59,629 nucleotides of DNA from CAZADA01 sp964483775 (GCA_964483775.1 CAZADA010000003.1:1-59629); one strand, 5' to 3'; shown: positions 1 to 7,309, counted from the stretch's first letter. The notes: generated from the sequence alone by a model not told the origin. Numbers and translations: made by a program.

Positions 1-569
1 ACGACATCAAGCTCAGTTTCCAGCGACTTGGCTTCTTCAACCGTGATCACGCCTTCATTGCCGACCTTTTCCATGGCCTTGGCGATCATGTCGCCAATTT
101 CGCTCTCGCCATTGGCTGAGATCGTGCCGACTTGGGCGATCTCTTCATTGGTTTCGACTTTCTTGGCTTTGGCTTTGATGTCTTTGACGACTTCGGCCAC
201 AGCTTTGTCGATGCCGCGCTTGAGATCCATGGGGTTCATGCCAGCAGCCACGCGCTTCATGCCTTCGCGGACGATGGCGCGCGCGAGCACGGTGGCGGTG
301 GTGGTGCCGTCGCCAGCTTCGTCATTGGTTTTCGAAGCGACTTCACGGATGAGCTGGGCGCCCATGTTTTCGAACTTGTCTTCAAGCTCGACTTCTTTGG
401 CGACCGTCACGCCGTCCTTGGTGGTGCGCGGGGCGCCGAAGGACTTCTCGATCACAACATTGCGGCCTTTGGGGCCGAGGGTTTTTTCGACGGCGTCCGC
501 CAAAATGTCGATGCCGCGCATCATGCGTTCGCGGGCTTCAGCGCCAAAATGGACGTCTTTAGCAGCCAT
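1..569 (-). CDS. groEL: Chaperonin GroEL (60 kDa chaperonin), N-terminal part, cut by the window edge
   Basis: ATP-driven protein-folding chamber subunit of the cytosol, working with the GroES cap. About 190 N-terminal residues are present; the 3' end lies beyond base 1. Visible family features: the start MAAKDVHFG, the segment KTLGPKGRNVV, and the ATP-binding GDGTTTATVLA block, which belongs to the equatorial domain, followed by the beginning of the intermediate and apical parts. The ATG at 567-569 is preceded by a good AAAGGAG ribosome site. groES lies 51 bp upstream on the same strand, so the two form the usual bicistronic heat-shock operon transcribed from the promoter at about 1000-1040. 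Confidence 0.97.
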   Translation of the reverse strand, partial: MAAKDVHFGAEARERMMRGIDILADAVEKTLGPKGRNVVIEKSFGAPRTTKDGVTVAKEVELEDKFENMGAQLIREVASKTNDEAGDGTTTATVLARAIVREGMKRVAAGMNPMDLKRGIDKAVAEVVKDIKAKAKKVETNEEIAQVGTISANGESEIGDMIAKAMEKVGNEGVITVEEAKSLETELDV

Positions 570-620
570 GGTGCTACTCCTTTAACTTCAGTAATTTGGG
601 GAGATATTGATGCGCGCGGC

Positions 621-926
621 TTAGGCCGGCTCGGCGACTTTCTCGAGCACGCCGAGCACGTCGCTTTCTTTCATGATCAACAGATCTTCACCGTCGATCT
701 TCACCTCAGTGCCCGACCACTTGCCGAACAAGATGCGGTCACCCACTTTGAGATCGAGCGGACGAACCGAGCCGTCGTCTTTGATGGCGCCGCCGCCGAC
801 GGACAGGACTTCACCTTCCTGCGGTTTTTCTTTCGCAGTGTCGGGAATGATGATGCCGCCTGCGGTCTTTTCATTTTCTTCGACGCGGCGGACCAGGACG
901 CGGTCATGCAAGGGACGAAACGTCAT
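621..926 (-). CDS. groES: Co-chaperonin GroES
   Basis: The heptameric cap of the GroEL chamber, 101 residues, normal length for the family. It opens with MTFRPLHDRVLVRR, carries the mobile-loop region EKTAGGIIIPDTAKEKP at about residues 18-34, and ends with the typical EDLLIMKESDVLGV segment. The ATG at 924-926 was chosen over an in-frame upstream start because GGAGG sits directly in front of it and because the family begins at MxFRPLHDR. It is the first gene of groES-groEL. A CIRCE-like operator and a heat-shock-type promoter lie 48-110 bp upstream. Confidence 0.97.
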   Translation of the reverse strand: MTFRPLHDRVLVRRVEENEKTAGGIIIPDTAKEKPQEGEVLSVGGGAIKDDGSVRPLDLKVGDRILFGKWSGTEVKIDGEDLLIMKESDVLGVLEKVAEPA

Positions 927-973
927 CACCTTTCCTCCATTAGGGGTTGTTGCGTAAAGCTGGGCCAGCGGCA

Positions 974-1000
974 TTAGCACTCTATGCCCCCGGCTGCCAA
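974..1000 (-). promoter_or_regulatory. CIRCE-like HrcA operator upstream of groES
   Basis: The CIRCE consensus is TTAGCACTC-N9-GAGTGCTAA. The left arm TTAGCACTC (974-982) is perfect, the spacer is exactly 9 nt, and the right arm GGCTGCCAA (992-1000) matches 6 of 9 positions. It lies in the predicted 5' untranslated region of groES, where HrcA repressor sites are commonly found. One arm is degenerate, so binding strength is uncertain. Confidence 0.72.
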
Positions 1001-1011
1001 CAAGGCGGAAG

Positions 1012-1036
1012 TAGGGGCGTTTGTGAGCGGCTTCAA
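1012..1036 (-). promoter_or_regulatory. Candidate heat-shock (sigma-32) promoter of groES-groEL with upstream A-tract
   Basis: Read on the minus strand: -35-like TTGAAG (1036-1031), a 13-nt spacer, then -10-like CCCCTAC (1017-1011). This resembles the RpoH consensus CTTGAA-N13/14-CCCCATnT. A run of nine A (minus strand, 1060-1052) falls where an UP element would sit. The predicted start, near 1004-1006, puts the CIRCE-like element at roughly +5 to +31, which is the expected order. Assigned by eye. Confidence 0.55.
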
Positions 1037-1221
1037 CACCCCGTGATGCGATTTTTTTTTGACGCCGACCGATCGGTCCTTCGCGAGCGCGCGAATTGTT
1101 GTAATGCTGTGGACGACGGACATCAGCTTAGCGTGCGTGTTACACAAGTGGTATACGCGAAGGGTTCGATTCGCCCCGGATTGGTCTGGGTGCTGTCTCT
1201 TAAAAGTAAGGGGAACTGAGC

Positions 1222-1881
1222 ATGAAACGCATTGCGATTTTGGCGACGGCCGGCGTGTTTGCTACGGCCTGCACCATCACCGATCCGAACACGGGCCACC
1301 AGTCGCGGTCCAACACGCGTACGGGCATCATTGTGGGCGCGCTCCTTGGCGCCGCGGCCGGGTGCGCCACCAACACAAATTCGGGCGAGCAGTGCCGTAA
1401 GAACGCCCTTATCGGCGCGGGTGTTGGCGCGTTGGCTGGCGCCGGCGTTGGCGCATACATGGATCGCCAGCAGCGCGAATTGGAGCAGCAGCTGTCGGAA
1501 ACCGGCGTTGGCATCCGTCGTGATGGCGACAACATCTTCTTGGTGATGCCGGCGGACGCAACCTTTGATGTGAACTCGGCTCAGGTGGACGCGGCGTTTT
1601 TCCCTGTTCTCACTGACGTTTCTGAAACGTTGAACAAGTACCCCAAGACTTTGATTGACGTTGAGGGTCACGCTGATTCCACGGGCGAGGCGTCCTACAA
1701 TCAGCGCTTGTCAGAGCAGCGCGCCACCAATGTTGCGAACTTCCTGGTGAACCAGGGCGTCCTGGCTGAGCGGCTCTATGTGGTTGGGCGCGGGGAAACC
1801 AGCCCGATCGCGTCCAATGAGACCGTTGCAGGGCGCGAGCGCAATCGCCGCGTGGAAATCCGTATCGCACCTTTGACCTAA
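1222..1881 (+). CDS. OmpA-family lipoprotein with glycine-zipper segment (YiaD-like)
   Basis: A 219-residue outer-membrane lipoprotein likely to hold the outer membrane to peptidoglycan. The signal peptide ends in a lipobox-like ATAC, with C17 as the lipidation site. Residues about 36-80 form glycine-rich hydrophobic segments (GALLGAAAG, GAGVGALAGAGVGAY) of glycine-zipper type. The C-terminal OmpA/Pal domain (about 105-219) shows DVEGHADSTG, the LSEQRA..V segment and NRRVEI, the family's peptidoglycan-binding signature. AAGGGG precedes the ATG. It is transcribed divergently from groES across about 295 bp. In that gap I see only the groES control elements and no further gene. A monocistronic unit is likely. 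Confidence 0.9.
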   Translation: MKRIAILATAGVFATACTITDPNTGHQSRSNTRTGIIVGALLGAAAGCATNTNSGEQCRKNALIGAGVGALAGAGVGAYMDRQQRELEQQLSETGVGIRRDGDNIFLVMPADATFDVNSAQVDAAFFPVLTDVSETLNKYPKTLIDVEGHADSTGEASYNQRLSEQRATNVANFLVNQGVLAERLYVVGRGETSPIASNETVAGRERNRRVEIRIAPLT

Positions 1882-1888
1882 GCCAAGC

Positions 1889-1904
1889 GGCGCGGTTGCG
1901 CGCC
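1889..1904 (+). terminator. Short GC hairpin after the OmpA-like gene
   Basis: GGCGCG-GTTG-CGCGCC gives a perfect 6-bp stem with a 4-nt loop, 8 bp after the stop codon. No T-run follows (ATTAAC), so it is at best a weak or Rho-assisted terminator. Confidence 0.3.
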
Positions 1905-1905
1905 A

Positions 1906-1921
1906 TTAACACGCCCTTCAC
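1906..1921 (+). promoter_or_regulatory. Candidate CtrA box upstream of the tipF-like gene
   Basis: TTAA-CACGCCC-TTCAC matches the CtrA consensus TTAA-N7-TTAAC except at one position. It lies 77 bp upstream of the tipF-like ATG. In Caulobacter, early flagellar genes are activated by CtrA at such sites. Single-mismatch half-sites are common by chance, so this is suggestive only. Confidence 0.35.
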
Positions 1922-1936
1922 ACACGTGGAGGAAAG

Positions 1937-1984
1937 ATGGCGGGGTTCACTTACTTTTCACTCTGGCGAGTAAGGCCCCGCCAT
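1937..1984 (+). promoter_or_regulatory. Inverted repeat that could sequester the start codon of the tipF-like gene
   Basis: ATGGCGGGG (1937-1945) is the exact reverse complement of CCCCGCCAT (1976-1984). Inside it, CTTAC (1950-1954) pairs with GTAAG (1970-1974). The 3' arm contains the start codon at 1983 and most of its only Shine-Dalgarno-like AAGG. The 5' arm begins with an ATG preceded by a strong GGAGG (1928-1932). Translation from that upstream ATG, in another frame (open to 2161), would melt the stem, so translational coupling is possible. Confidence 0.45.
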
Positions 1985-3242
1985 GACGCGCGCGGTACAT
2001 GTTTCGATCGTCGTGATCTGTGTGTTGACGGGCGTGGTGACGGCCGGCCTCGCTTTGCGCGTGGGCAATGTGGGCCCGTTTGCCGCTTGGCTTGCGGCGG
2101 CGATGGTGGTCTCAGCCAGCGCGCAGACCTATGTGGGCTGGCTCCAATGGCGCGCCCATGACCGCGCCAAGGCTGCGACGGCGGCGCTGCGAGAAGCGCA
2201 TGGCCATTTGATTGATGAGATGCTGGCGGCGCGTGAACGCAACCAAGCGCTGCAAACGGCGCTGGCCACATCTGAACGCGAGCGTGAGCGCGCCATGGAT
2301 GTGCAGGCGGCTCGGTTCGATGAGGCGCTGGCCGTGATGCGCCGCCACGTTGAGCTGGGCGCGTTGGGCGATGACGACGGCCATGATCGCTTGAGCCGCC
2401 GCACGTCTTTGGGCGAGCAGCCGCAAACCTCGCCGCGTCGCGCTGCGCAAGCGCGCAGGGATGGTCAGCTGACGGCGGGCGATATCGGTGCGGCGCTGCA
2501 GGCGGGCCGGGTGGAATTGATGGCGCAACCCATCGTGAAATTGCCGCAACGCAAGCCCGTTCACTATGAGGTTTTCACCCATTTGCGGGGCGTTGACGGC
2601 GCATCGGTTCGTCCGGCGCAGTGGATTGGGGCGGCCGAAGACTCCGGGCTGATCGCGCAGTTGGATGCAGGCGCGGCGCTGCGTTCGCTACGCCTGGCGC
2701 GGCGGTTGGATCGAGCGGGTCGCCGGACCGGCGTGTTTTGCAATATCTCCGCTGCGACGCTCGGACACGATATGCACTTCGCCAATCTGCTTGATGCGGT
2801 GAAGGGCGAAACCCAAGGCGCGGAAGACGTGATCTTTGAGTTGCGGCAACACGATTTGCGGGGCTTTGATCTGATCGCGCTGCGGAACATGCGCCGCTTG
2901 TCCGAATTTGGCTTCCGGTTTTCGCTTGACCATGTGCGCGATATGGATCTCGACTTTGAGCGGTTGCGCGGCAGCCACGTCCGGTTTGTGAAGATCAATG
3001 GCGAGACCCTGGTCGATCTGTTGCGCGCAGGCGGACCGTTGGGGGGCGGTGTTGCGCGCGACGTGCACGTTGAAGACTTCCCCGATGTGTTGGCGCGCCA
3101 AGGTCTCAGCTTGATCGCCGAGAAGGTTGAAAACGAAGCCACGGTGCTTGAGGCCCTCGACTATGCGATTCCGCTGGCCCAGGGGCACTTGTTTGGCGCG
3201 CCACGCCCTGTGCGTGCGGACGCTGTGGCCCAGGCGGCTTAA
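1983..3242 (+). CDS. tipF: TipF-like membrane protein with degenerate EAL domain
   Basis: 419 residues. Two hydrophobic N-terminal segments (about 5-27 and 32-50) are followed by an Ala/Arg/Glu-rich coiled coil (about 58-125), a linker, and an EAL-family domain (about 165-410). The catalytic signature is broken: EAL reads EVF (196-198) and the DDFGTG loop reads LDHVRD (315-320), although AEKVE (379-383) and the QGHLFGAP end are kept. This is the architecture of Caulobacter TipF, a c-di-GMP-binding, phosphodiesterase-inactive flagellar assembly factor. Binding to c-di-GMP is inferred. The frame has a stop at 1971-1973, so the ATG at 1983 is the earliest start. The symbol rests on architecture, not on alignment. 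Confidence 0.75.
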   Translation: MTRAVHVSIVVICVLTGVVTAGLALRVGNVGPFAAWLAAAMVVSASAQTYVGWLQWRAHDRAKAATAALREAHGHLIDEMLAARERNQALQTALATSERERERAMDVQAARFDEALAVMRRHVELGALGDDDGHDRLSRRTSLGEQPQTSPRRAAQARRDGQLTAGDIGAALQAGRVELMAQPIVKLPQRKPVHYEVFTHLRGVDGASVRPAQWIGAAEDSGLIAQLDAGAALRSLRLARRLDRAGRRTGVFCNISAATLGHDMHFANLLDAVKGETQGAEDVIFELRQHDLRGFDLIALRNMRRLSEFGFRFSLDHVRDMDLDFERLRGSHVRFVKINGETLVDLLRAGGPLGGGVARDVHVEDFPDVLARQGLSLIAEKVENEATVLEALDYAIPLAQGHLFGAPRPVRADAVAQAA

Positions 3243-3309
3243 GCCTCAACGCGTTGTGGGGGCGTTCAACGCTTGACGGGGGCCATGGGCGCGCGTACCG
3301 CGCTTGGTC

Positions 3310-4191
3310 ATGACCTCCCTTGCTGTTTTACCTGAAGTCATTCCCAGCTTGGAAAGCGTGGCGGGCGATTACGACGCTGCGTTCGTTGATGTGTGGGGCG
3401 TGCTGCACAATGGTGTGGCCCCGTATCTCGGGGCGGTTGCGGCTTGTCAGCGGTTTCGCGCGTTGCGCGGGCCGGTGGTGCTCGTGTCCAACTCGCCGCG
3501 GAGCGGGGATGAAGTCGTTCTCCAATTGCGCAGGATTGGCGTTCCCGATGACGTGTATGATGGTGTTGTGACCTCGGGCGATGCGACGCGAGCGGCGCTG
3601 AAGGCGCGCGCGCCGGGACCTGTTTATTCGATTGGTCCGGATCGGGATCAGCACCTTTATGACGGGCTTGGCCTCGCGTTCGCCGACCCTGCCGATGCGG
3701 CGTTTGTTTGTGTCACGGGGCTGTTCGACGATCGTAGCGAGACGCCGTCGGACTACGACGAGACCTTGCAGGCATTGAAGGCGCGCGGGCTCGACATGAT
3801 TTGCGCCAATCCTGACATCGTCGCGGACTTCGGCGGTCAGCTGATTTACTGCGCCGGCGCGTTGGCTGAGGCTTATAGCGCGATGGGCGGCGTTGTGGTG
3901 CTGGCTGGCAAGCCGCACGCGCCCATTTATGAGCTTGCGTTTGAGGCGCTGGACGCTGTGTCCTCTCAGTCCGTCGCGCGCGAGCGCATTCTCGTTGTTG
4001 GCGACGGGCCTTTGACAGACATTCGCGGCGCCAACGTCCAAGGACTGGATGCGTTGTTCATTGCGGGCGGTGTCGCCGCCAGCGCGTTCGCCGACCACGC
4101 TTTGAGCGCTGAGGCGGTGGGCGCGGCGCTGGCCAAAGACGGTGTGTCGGCCCGGTTCGCCCAGACGCGTTTGGTGTGGTCGGCCGACTGA
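3310..4191 (+). CDS. HAD-superfamily class IIA hydrolase (NagD-like, TIGR01459-type)
   Basis: A 293-residue cytosolic phosphatase-like protein. Motif I is DVWGVLHNG (about residues 25-33): the nucleophile Asp is present, but the second acidic residue of DxD is Trp, which is the hallmark of this alphaproteobacterial subfamily. Motif II is VLVSNSPR. The cap region follows, with AGKPHAPIYELAFEAL near 195-212, and motif III is VVGDGPLTDIRGAN with its Asp. The substrate is unknown; phosphosugars or nucleotides are usual for class IIA. The ATG at 3310 was preferred to an in-frame TTG two codons upstream. It lies 67 bp after the tipF-like gene on the same strand and may be cotranscribed. Confidence 0.82.
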   Translation: MTSLAVLPEVIPSLESVAGDYDAAFVDVWGVLHNGVAPYLGAVAACQRFRALRGPVVLVSNSPRSGDEVVLQLRRIGVPDDVYDGVVTSGDATRAALKARAPGPVYSIGPDRDQHLYDGLGLAFADPADAAFVCVTGLFDDRSETPSDYDETLQALKARGLDMICANPDIVADFGGQLIYCAGALAEAYSAMGGVVVLAGKPHAPIYELAFEALDAVSSQSVARERILVVGDGPLTDIRGANVQGLDALFIAGGVAASAFADHALSAEAVGAALAKDGVSARFAQTRLVWSAD

Positions 4192-4205
4192 CCTGACCGC
4201 GATGG

Positions 4206-4835
4206 CTAGTCGAACATTTTGTCGATGGCTTCTTGAGAGACCACGGGCCCATTGAGGCCGGGGCCGTTCAGGAGGTTGGCCTCGCGCCAGGCCTGCTTGT
4301 CGGATTTCTCCGTCTCAACATCGGCGACGCCCATCACATCGGCGAACCGGCTGATCCGTTCTTCAATGTGGGCGATGGTGTCGACAACCTTGCGGACCCG
4401 CTGGCCGGTGATGTCCTGGAACGAGCACGCCTCAATCATACGCATCATGGCGTCGATGACCGTGGCCTGGTAACTCTCCAGATCCTCCGGGACGACCTCC
4501 ATGAGACTTTCCGCCTCATGCATGATGGTCTCAGTTGCCGTTTCTGTATCTCTGACGACAGCTTCCAGTTCTTGATCGGCCTGGGGAATTTGTTCGTCGC
4601 GAAGATCATTGGGTTGGAGCGTCGCGATTTCTTTTCTTGTGCGCTTGATATAATCTGAGATGTAGCTGAACTCGCCGTGGACACTTCGGTCCATTGACGA
4701 AAAGAACAGCTGCATTGCACTGGTCAAGTTTTCAGCAAGCTTGAGGATCTCATCGAGTCGCGGATCGTCCAAATTCGTTGACTTGATGTCGTTGAGTGCA
4801 TCACGGATCTTTTCAGAAATTTGCGCGGCTGGCAT
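4206..4835 (-). CDS. cheZ: CheZ-type CheY-phosphate phosphatase
   Basis: 209 residues, mostly predicted long helices. The active-site helix reads SFQDITGQRVRKVV, with D141 and Q145 in the CheZ DxxxQ arrangement; in E. coli CheZ these are D143 and Q147. The C-terminal tail SQEAIDKMFD resembles the short CheY-docking peptide that ends CheZ proteins. The gene lies 35 bp downstream of cheY on the same strand, so enzyme and substrate are coexpressed. AGGAG sits a few bases before the ATG. It acts in the cytoplasm to end the motor-switching signal. A protein phosphatase for a related single-domain receiver is the alternative. Confidence 0.85.
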   Translation of the reverse strand: MPAAQISEKIRDALNDIKSTNLDDPRLDEILKLAENLTSAMQLFFSSMDRSVHGEFSYISDYIKRTRKEIATLQPNDLRDEQIPQADQELEAVVRDTETATETIMHEAESLMEVVPEDLESYQATVIDAMMRMIEACSFQDITGQRVRKVVDTIAHIEERISRFADVMGVADVETEKSDKQAWREANLLNGPGLNGPVVSQEAIDKMFD

Positions 4836-4870
4836 TCTGCACTCCTGTCGAGGTGATTGATGTGGTCAGC

Positions 4871-5257
4871 TTAGAAATCGCCGATTACAGACACCATTTT
4901 TGACTTCAAGGTTCCTGCGTTGAATGGTTTGACAATATAGTTGTCAACTCCAGCCTTCTTGGCTGCAACGACATTTTCCGTTTTGGTTTCGGCGGTGATC
5001 ATAATAAATTTTGTTTTGCGAATTTCATTGTCGGCGCGAACTTCTTTAAGCAGTTCGTAGCCCGTCATTGGCTCCATGTTCCAGTCGGAGATGACGAGGC
5101 CGTATTGGCTCGCCCGGATCTTGGTTAGCGCCTCTGAACCATCCGATGCGGAATCGACATTGTTGAAGCCTAACTGTTTGAGCAGGTTGCGGATAATGCG
5201 AACCATAGTCTTGTAGTCATCGACCACTAGGATTGGCATTTCCTTGTCGACCGCCAT
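4871..5257 (-). CDS. cheY: CheY-like single-domain response regulator
   Basis: 128 residues, one receiver domain and no output domain. All key residues are present: acidic pocket D13/D14, phosphoacceptor D58 (within ISDWNMEPMTG), T88 and K110 (IVKPF). The DWNMEPMTGYELL stretch is very close to enterobacterial CheY, so binding to the FliM switch is likely. A GGAGTG ribosome site precedes the ATG. It forms a two-gene unit with cheZ. No cheA, cheW or receptor gene lies nearby, so the kinase is encoded elsewhere. Base composition is lower in GC than its neighbours, as is common for strongly conserved small genes. Confidence 0.88.
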   Translation of the reverse strand: MAVDKEMPILVVDDYKTMVRIIRNLLKQLGFNNVDSASDGSEALTKIRASQYGLVISDWNMEPMTGYELLKEVRADNEIRKTKFIMITAETKTENVVAAKKAGVDNYIVKPFNAGTLKSKMVSVIGDF

Positions 5258-5386
5258 GGGACTTCACTCCGCTTCACTTGGCCCTTCGCCTTGGATCGAT
5301 CGGCAAGCTAAGGGTATGGAGCTAAGGAACCATGAAATCGATCGCGGCAATCGGCGCGAGTGTGTTGAGAGGATGTGAGTGGGCTT

Positions 5387-5818
5387 ATGGGGTTGCGCTA
5401 CCTTGAGGACCTGAATGTGGGCATGCAGGCTGAGCTTTCGCGCGTTTTGGATGACGCCGCGGTGCGGGCTTTCGCTGACGTCTCCGGGGACACCAATCCG
5501 CTGCATTTGGATGAAGCGTTCGCCAAAGACGGGCCGTTTCGTCAACGCATCGCCCATGGTGCGCATGTGGCTTCGCTGGTCTCAGCCGTGATGGGCGTTG
5601 AGTTGCCCGGACCTGGCGCCATCTACATGTCCCAGACGGTCCAGTTTCTGCGCCCCGTTCGCATCGGCGATACTGTGCGCGCGCAGGTCACCGTCGCGGC
5701 GATTTCGCCGGAAACCAAGCAGGTGACCTTGGCGTGCGCATGCCTGGTGGGATCGAGGACGGTGATGCGCGGGGAAGCGATTGTGCGGATGGCCAGTCGT
5801 GCTGAGCGCGGCTCGTGA
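5387..5818 (+). CDS. MaoC-family (R)-specific enoyl-CoA hydratase-like protein
   Basis: 143 residues with a hot-dog fold. The hydratase-2 signature is complete: FADVSGDTNPLHLD (about residues 31-44), with the catalytic Asp and His, followed by AHG. Such proteins hydrate trans-2-enoyl-CoA to (R)-3-hydroxyacyl-CoA, linking beta-oxidation to polyester or lipid synthesis. The ATG at 5387 matches the family start (xxLRYLEDL). An in-frame GTG at 5375 is possible but sits too close to its GAGAGG. The stop overlaps the GTG start of ribF by 4 bp (GTGA), which indicates translational coupling, although the functions are not obviously related. Confidence 0.85.
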   Translation: MGLRYLEDLNVGMQAELSRVLDDAAVRAFADVSGDTNPLHLDEAFAKDGPFRQRIAHGAHVASLVSAVMGVELPGPGAIYMSQTVQFLRPVRIGDTVRAQVTVAAISPETKQVTLACACLVGSRTVMRGEAIVRMASRAERGS

Positions 5819-6813
5819 CGGGGTGGGGCCAATCGGTCGCTCGGCGTCTTGCGGGCTGGCGCGAAACCGCGGCTGACGATCAGGGCTGTGTGGTTGCGCT
5901 CGGCAATTTTGACGGCGTGCATCGCGGGCACCAAGCGGTGTTGGCGCGTGCGCGCGCTGTGGCGGATCGTCTGGATGCGCCCATGGCTGCGGCGGTGTTC
6001 AGCCCCCATCCGCGCCGGTTTTTTCAACCTGACGGCGAGGCGTTCCAGCTGTTGTCGGATGCTTGGCGCGCCCGGGCTTTGGCCGATGCGGGCGCCACCC
6101 GGGTCTTCGAAATCCCGTTTGATCGCGACTTGTCCTTGCTCACGGCTTCGGATTTTGTGCGTAACGTCTTGGTGGACGGCTTGGGTGCGCGCGGCGTGGT
6201 TGTCGGATTTGACTTTCAGTTCGGCCACCAGCGCTCGGGCGCCGCGGACACCCTGGTGGAGCTTGGCTCATCTCACGGTTTGGCCGTCGAGGTGGCGCCG
6301 CGTTTGGATGTTGATGGGGCGAAATGCTCGTCAAGCGCCATCCGCGCCTTGATCCGCCAGGGCGATGTCGACGAGGCGGCGCGGTGGCTGACCCGACCTT
6401 GGCTGGTGGATGGTGTGGTCCAACGTGGCGACCAGCGCGGACGCACATTGGGGTTTCCAACCGCCAACGTGCCGCTGGGGGATCTTATTCGCCCTCGATT
6501 TGGCGTTTATGCGGTCAGCTTGCGGGTCGAGGGCGAGGGCGGATGGCGAGCGGGTGTGGCCAATGTCGGCCGGCGGCCCACATTTGCCGGTGCGGATGAA
6601 CGCTTGGAGGCGCACATCTTCGATTTTGACGGCGACCTGTACGACACGCAGGTGGACGTCGCGTTGCATGCGTTCATCAGGCCGGAACGGGCGTTTGATT
6701 CACTGGACGCTTTGCAACGGCAAATCGCGGTTGATAGCGAGCAAGCCCGCGTAATGGCCGCCTCCCGTGCAACGCTTGCCGACAAACCACACTTATTCGC
6801 GAATCGGCCTTGA
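5815..6813 (+). CDS. ribF: Bifunctional riboflavin kinase / FAD synthetase
   Basis: 332 residues. The N-terminal FMN adenylyltransferase domain carries GNFDGVHRGHQ (about residues 31-41), the nucleotidyltransferase HxGH-type motif. The C-terminal riboflavin kinase domain carries GRTLGFPTANV, GVYAV, GVANVGRRPTF and the EAHIFDFDGDLY segment. It converts riboflavin to FMN and then to FAD in the cytosol. The start is GTG, overlapping the stop of the MaoC gene. Length and domain order are those of ordinary bacterial RibF. Confidence 0.95.
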   Translation: MTGWGQSVARRLAGWRETAADDQGCVVALGNFDGVHRGHQAVLARARAVADRLDAPMAAAVFSPHPRRFFQPDGEAFQLLSDAWRARALADAGATRVFEIPFDRDLSLLTASDFVRNVLVDGLGARGVVVGFDFQFGHQRSGAADTLVELGSSHGLAVEVAPRLDVDGAKCSSSAIRALIRQGDVDEAARWLTRPWLVDGVVQRGDQRGRTLGFPTANVPLGDLIRPRFGVYAVSLRVEGEGGWRAGVANVGRRPTFAGADERLEAHIFDFDGDLYDTQVDVALHAFIRPERAFDSLDALQRQIAVDSEQARVMAASRATLADKPHLFANRP

Positions 6814-6871
6814 ATTCGTTCGCGGACACTCTCACTTTGCGGCCATCTACTTGGCTGATGAGGACGGCGGT

Positions 6872-7309
6872 ATGGTCAGGCGTTGGGGTGTGATGTCGGC
6901 AATGCTGATTGGAAGCTTGACCGCGGCTTCGTGTGGGGGGACCTCCCTAACCAATGTGATCCCCGATGTGTTGATGCCAGGTGGCGTTGAAGAGGTGCAG
7001 GCCGACCCGACCGAGGAACTGGCCCAGGGTTTCGCCGCTCAAGAGCAGCTGCGCACGCGCTTTGCGTATTTTGACCAAAACTCAGACACCTTCATCTCTC
7101 AGGGCGAGTATTTTCATCGCCAGCGGCAAAATTTTGCTGGCGTGGACACCGATGGCGACGGCTTTGTTGTTGGGCTCTGTGAGGGTCGGCGACGGTCCCC
7201 GGCGACCATGTTGGACTGCGTGCCGATCTGGACCGAGCAGTTTACCGACATCGCACGCGACGATGGGGTCGTGACACTGGATGAGTTTGTGGGCGCCGGC
7301 GGTTTTTGA
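6872..7309 (+). CDS. Putative EF-hand calcium-binding lipoprotein
   Basis: 145 residues, not recognised as a named family. The N-terminal signal ends in a lipobox-like AASC (about residues 18-21), suggesting a membrane-anchored lipoprotein. One canonical EF-hand loop, DQNSDTFISQGE, has ligands at positions 1, 3, 5, 7, 9 and 12. A second loop starts DTDGDG but has Cys at position 12. A third (RDDGVVTLDE) is degenerate but keeps the terminal Glu. The ATG at 6872 was chosen because the longer frame would overlap ribF and would hide the signal peptide inside the protein. It sits between ribF and ileS on the same strand. Calcium binding is inferred. Confidence 0.72.
   Translation: MVRRWGVMSAMLIGSLTAASCGGTSLTNVIPDVLMPGGVEEVQADPTEELAQGFAAQEQLRTRFAYFDQNSDTFISQGEYFHRQRQNFAGVDTDGDGFVVGLCEGRRRSPATMLDCVPIWTEQFTDIARDDGVVTLDEFVGAGGF

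Noticed and set aside
132..977. Long plus-strand frame opposite groES-groEL
   Set aside because: It is the antisense of two certain genes. Its length comes from GC-rich codon bias.
1937..2161. A 74-codon frame with a strong ribosome site in front of the tipF-like gene
   Set aside because: The product is Arg/Cys-rich, overlaps the tipF-like gene in another frame and resembles no family. I treat its ATG as a possible leader start, not as a protein gene.
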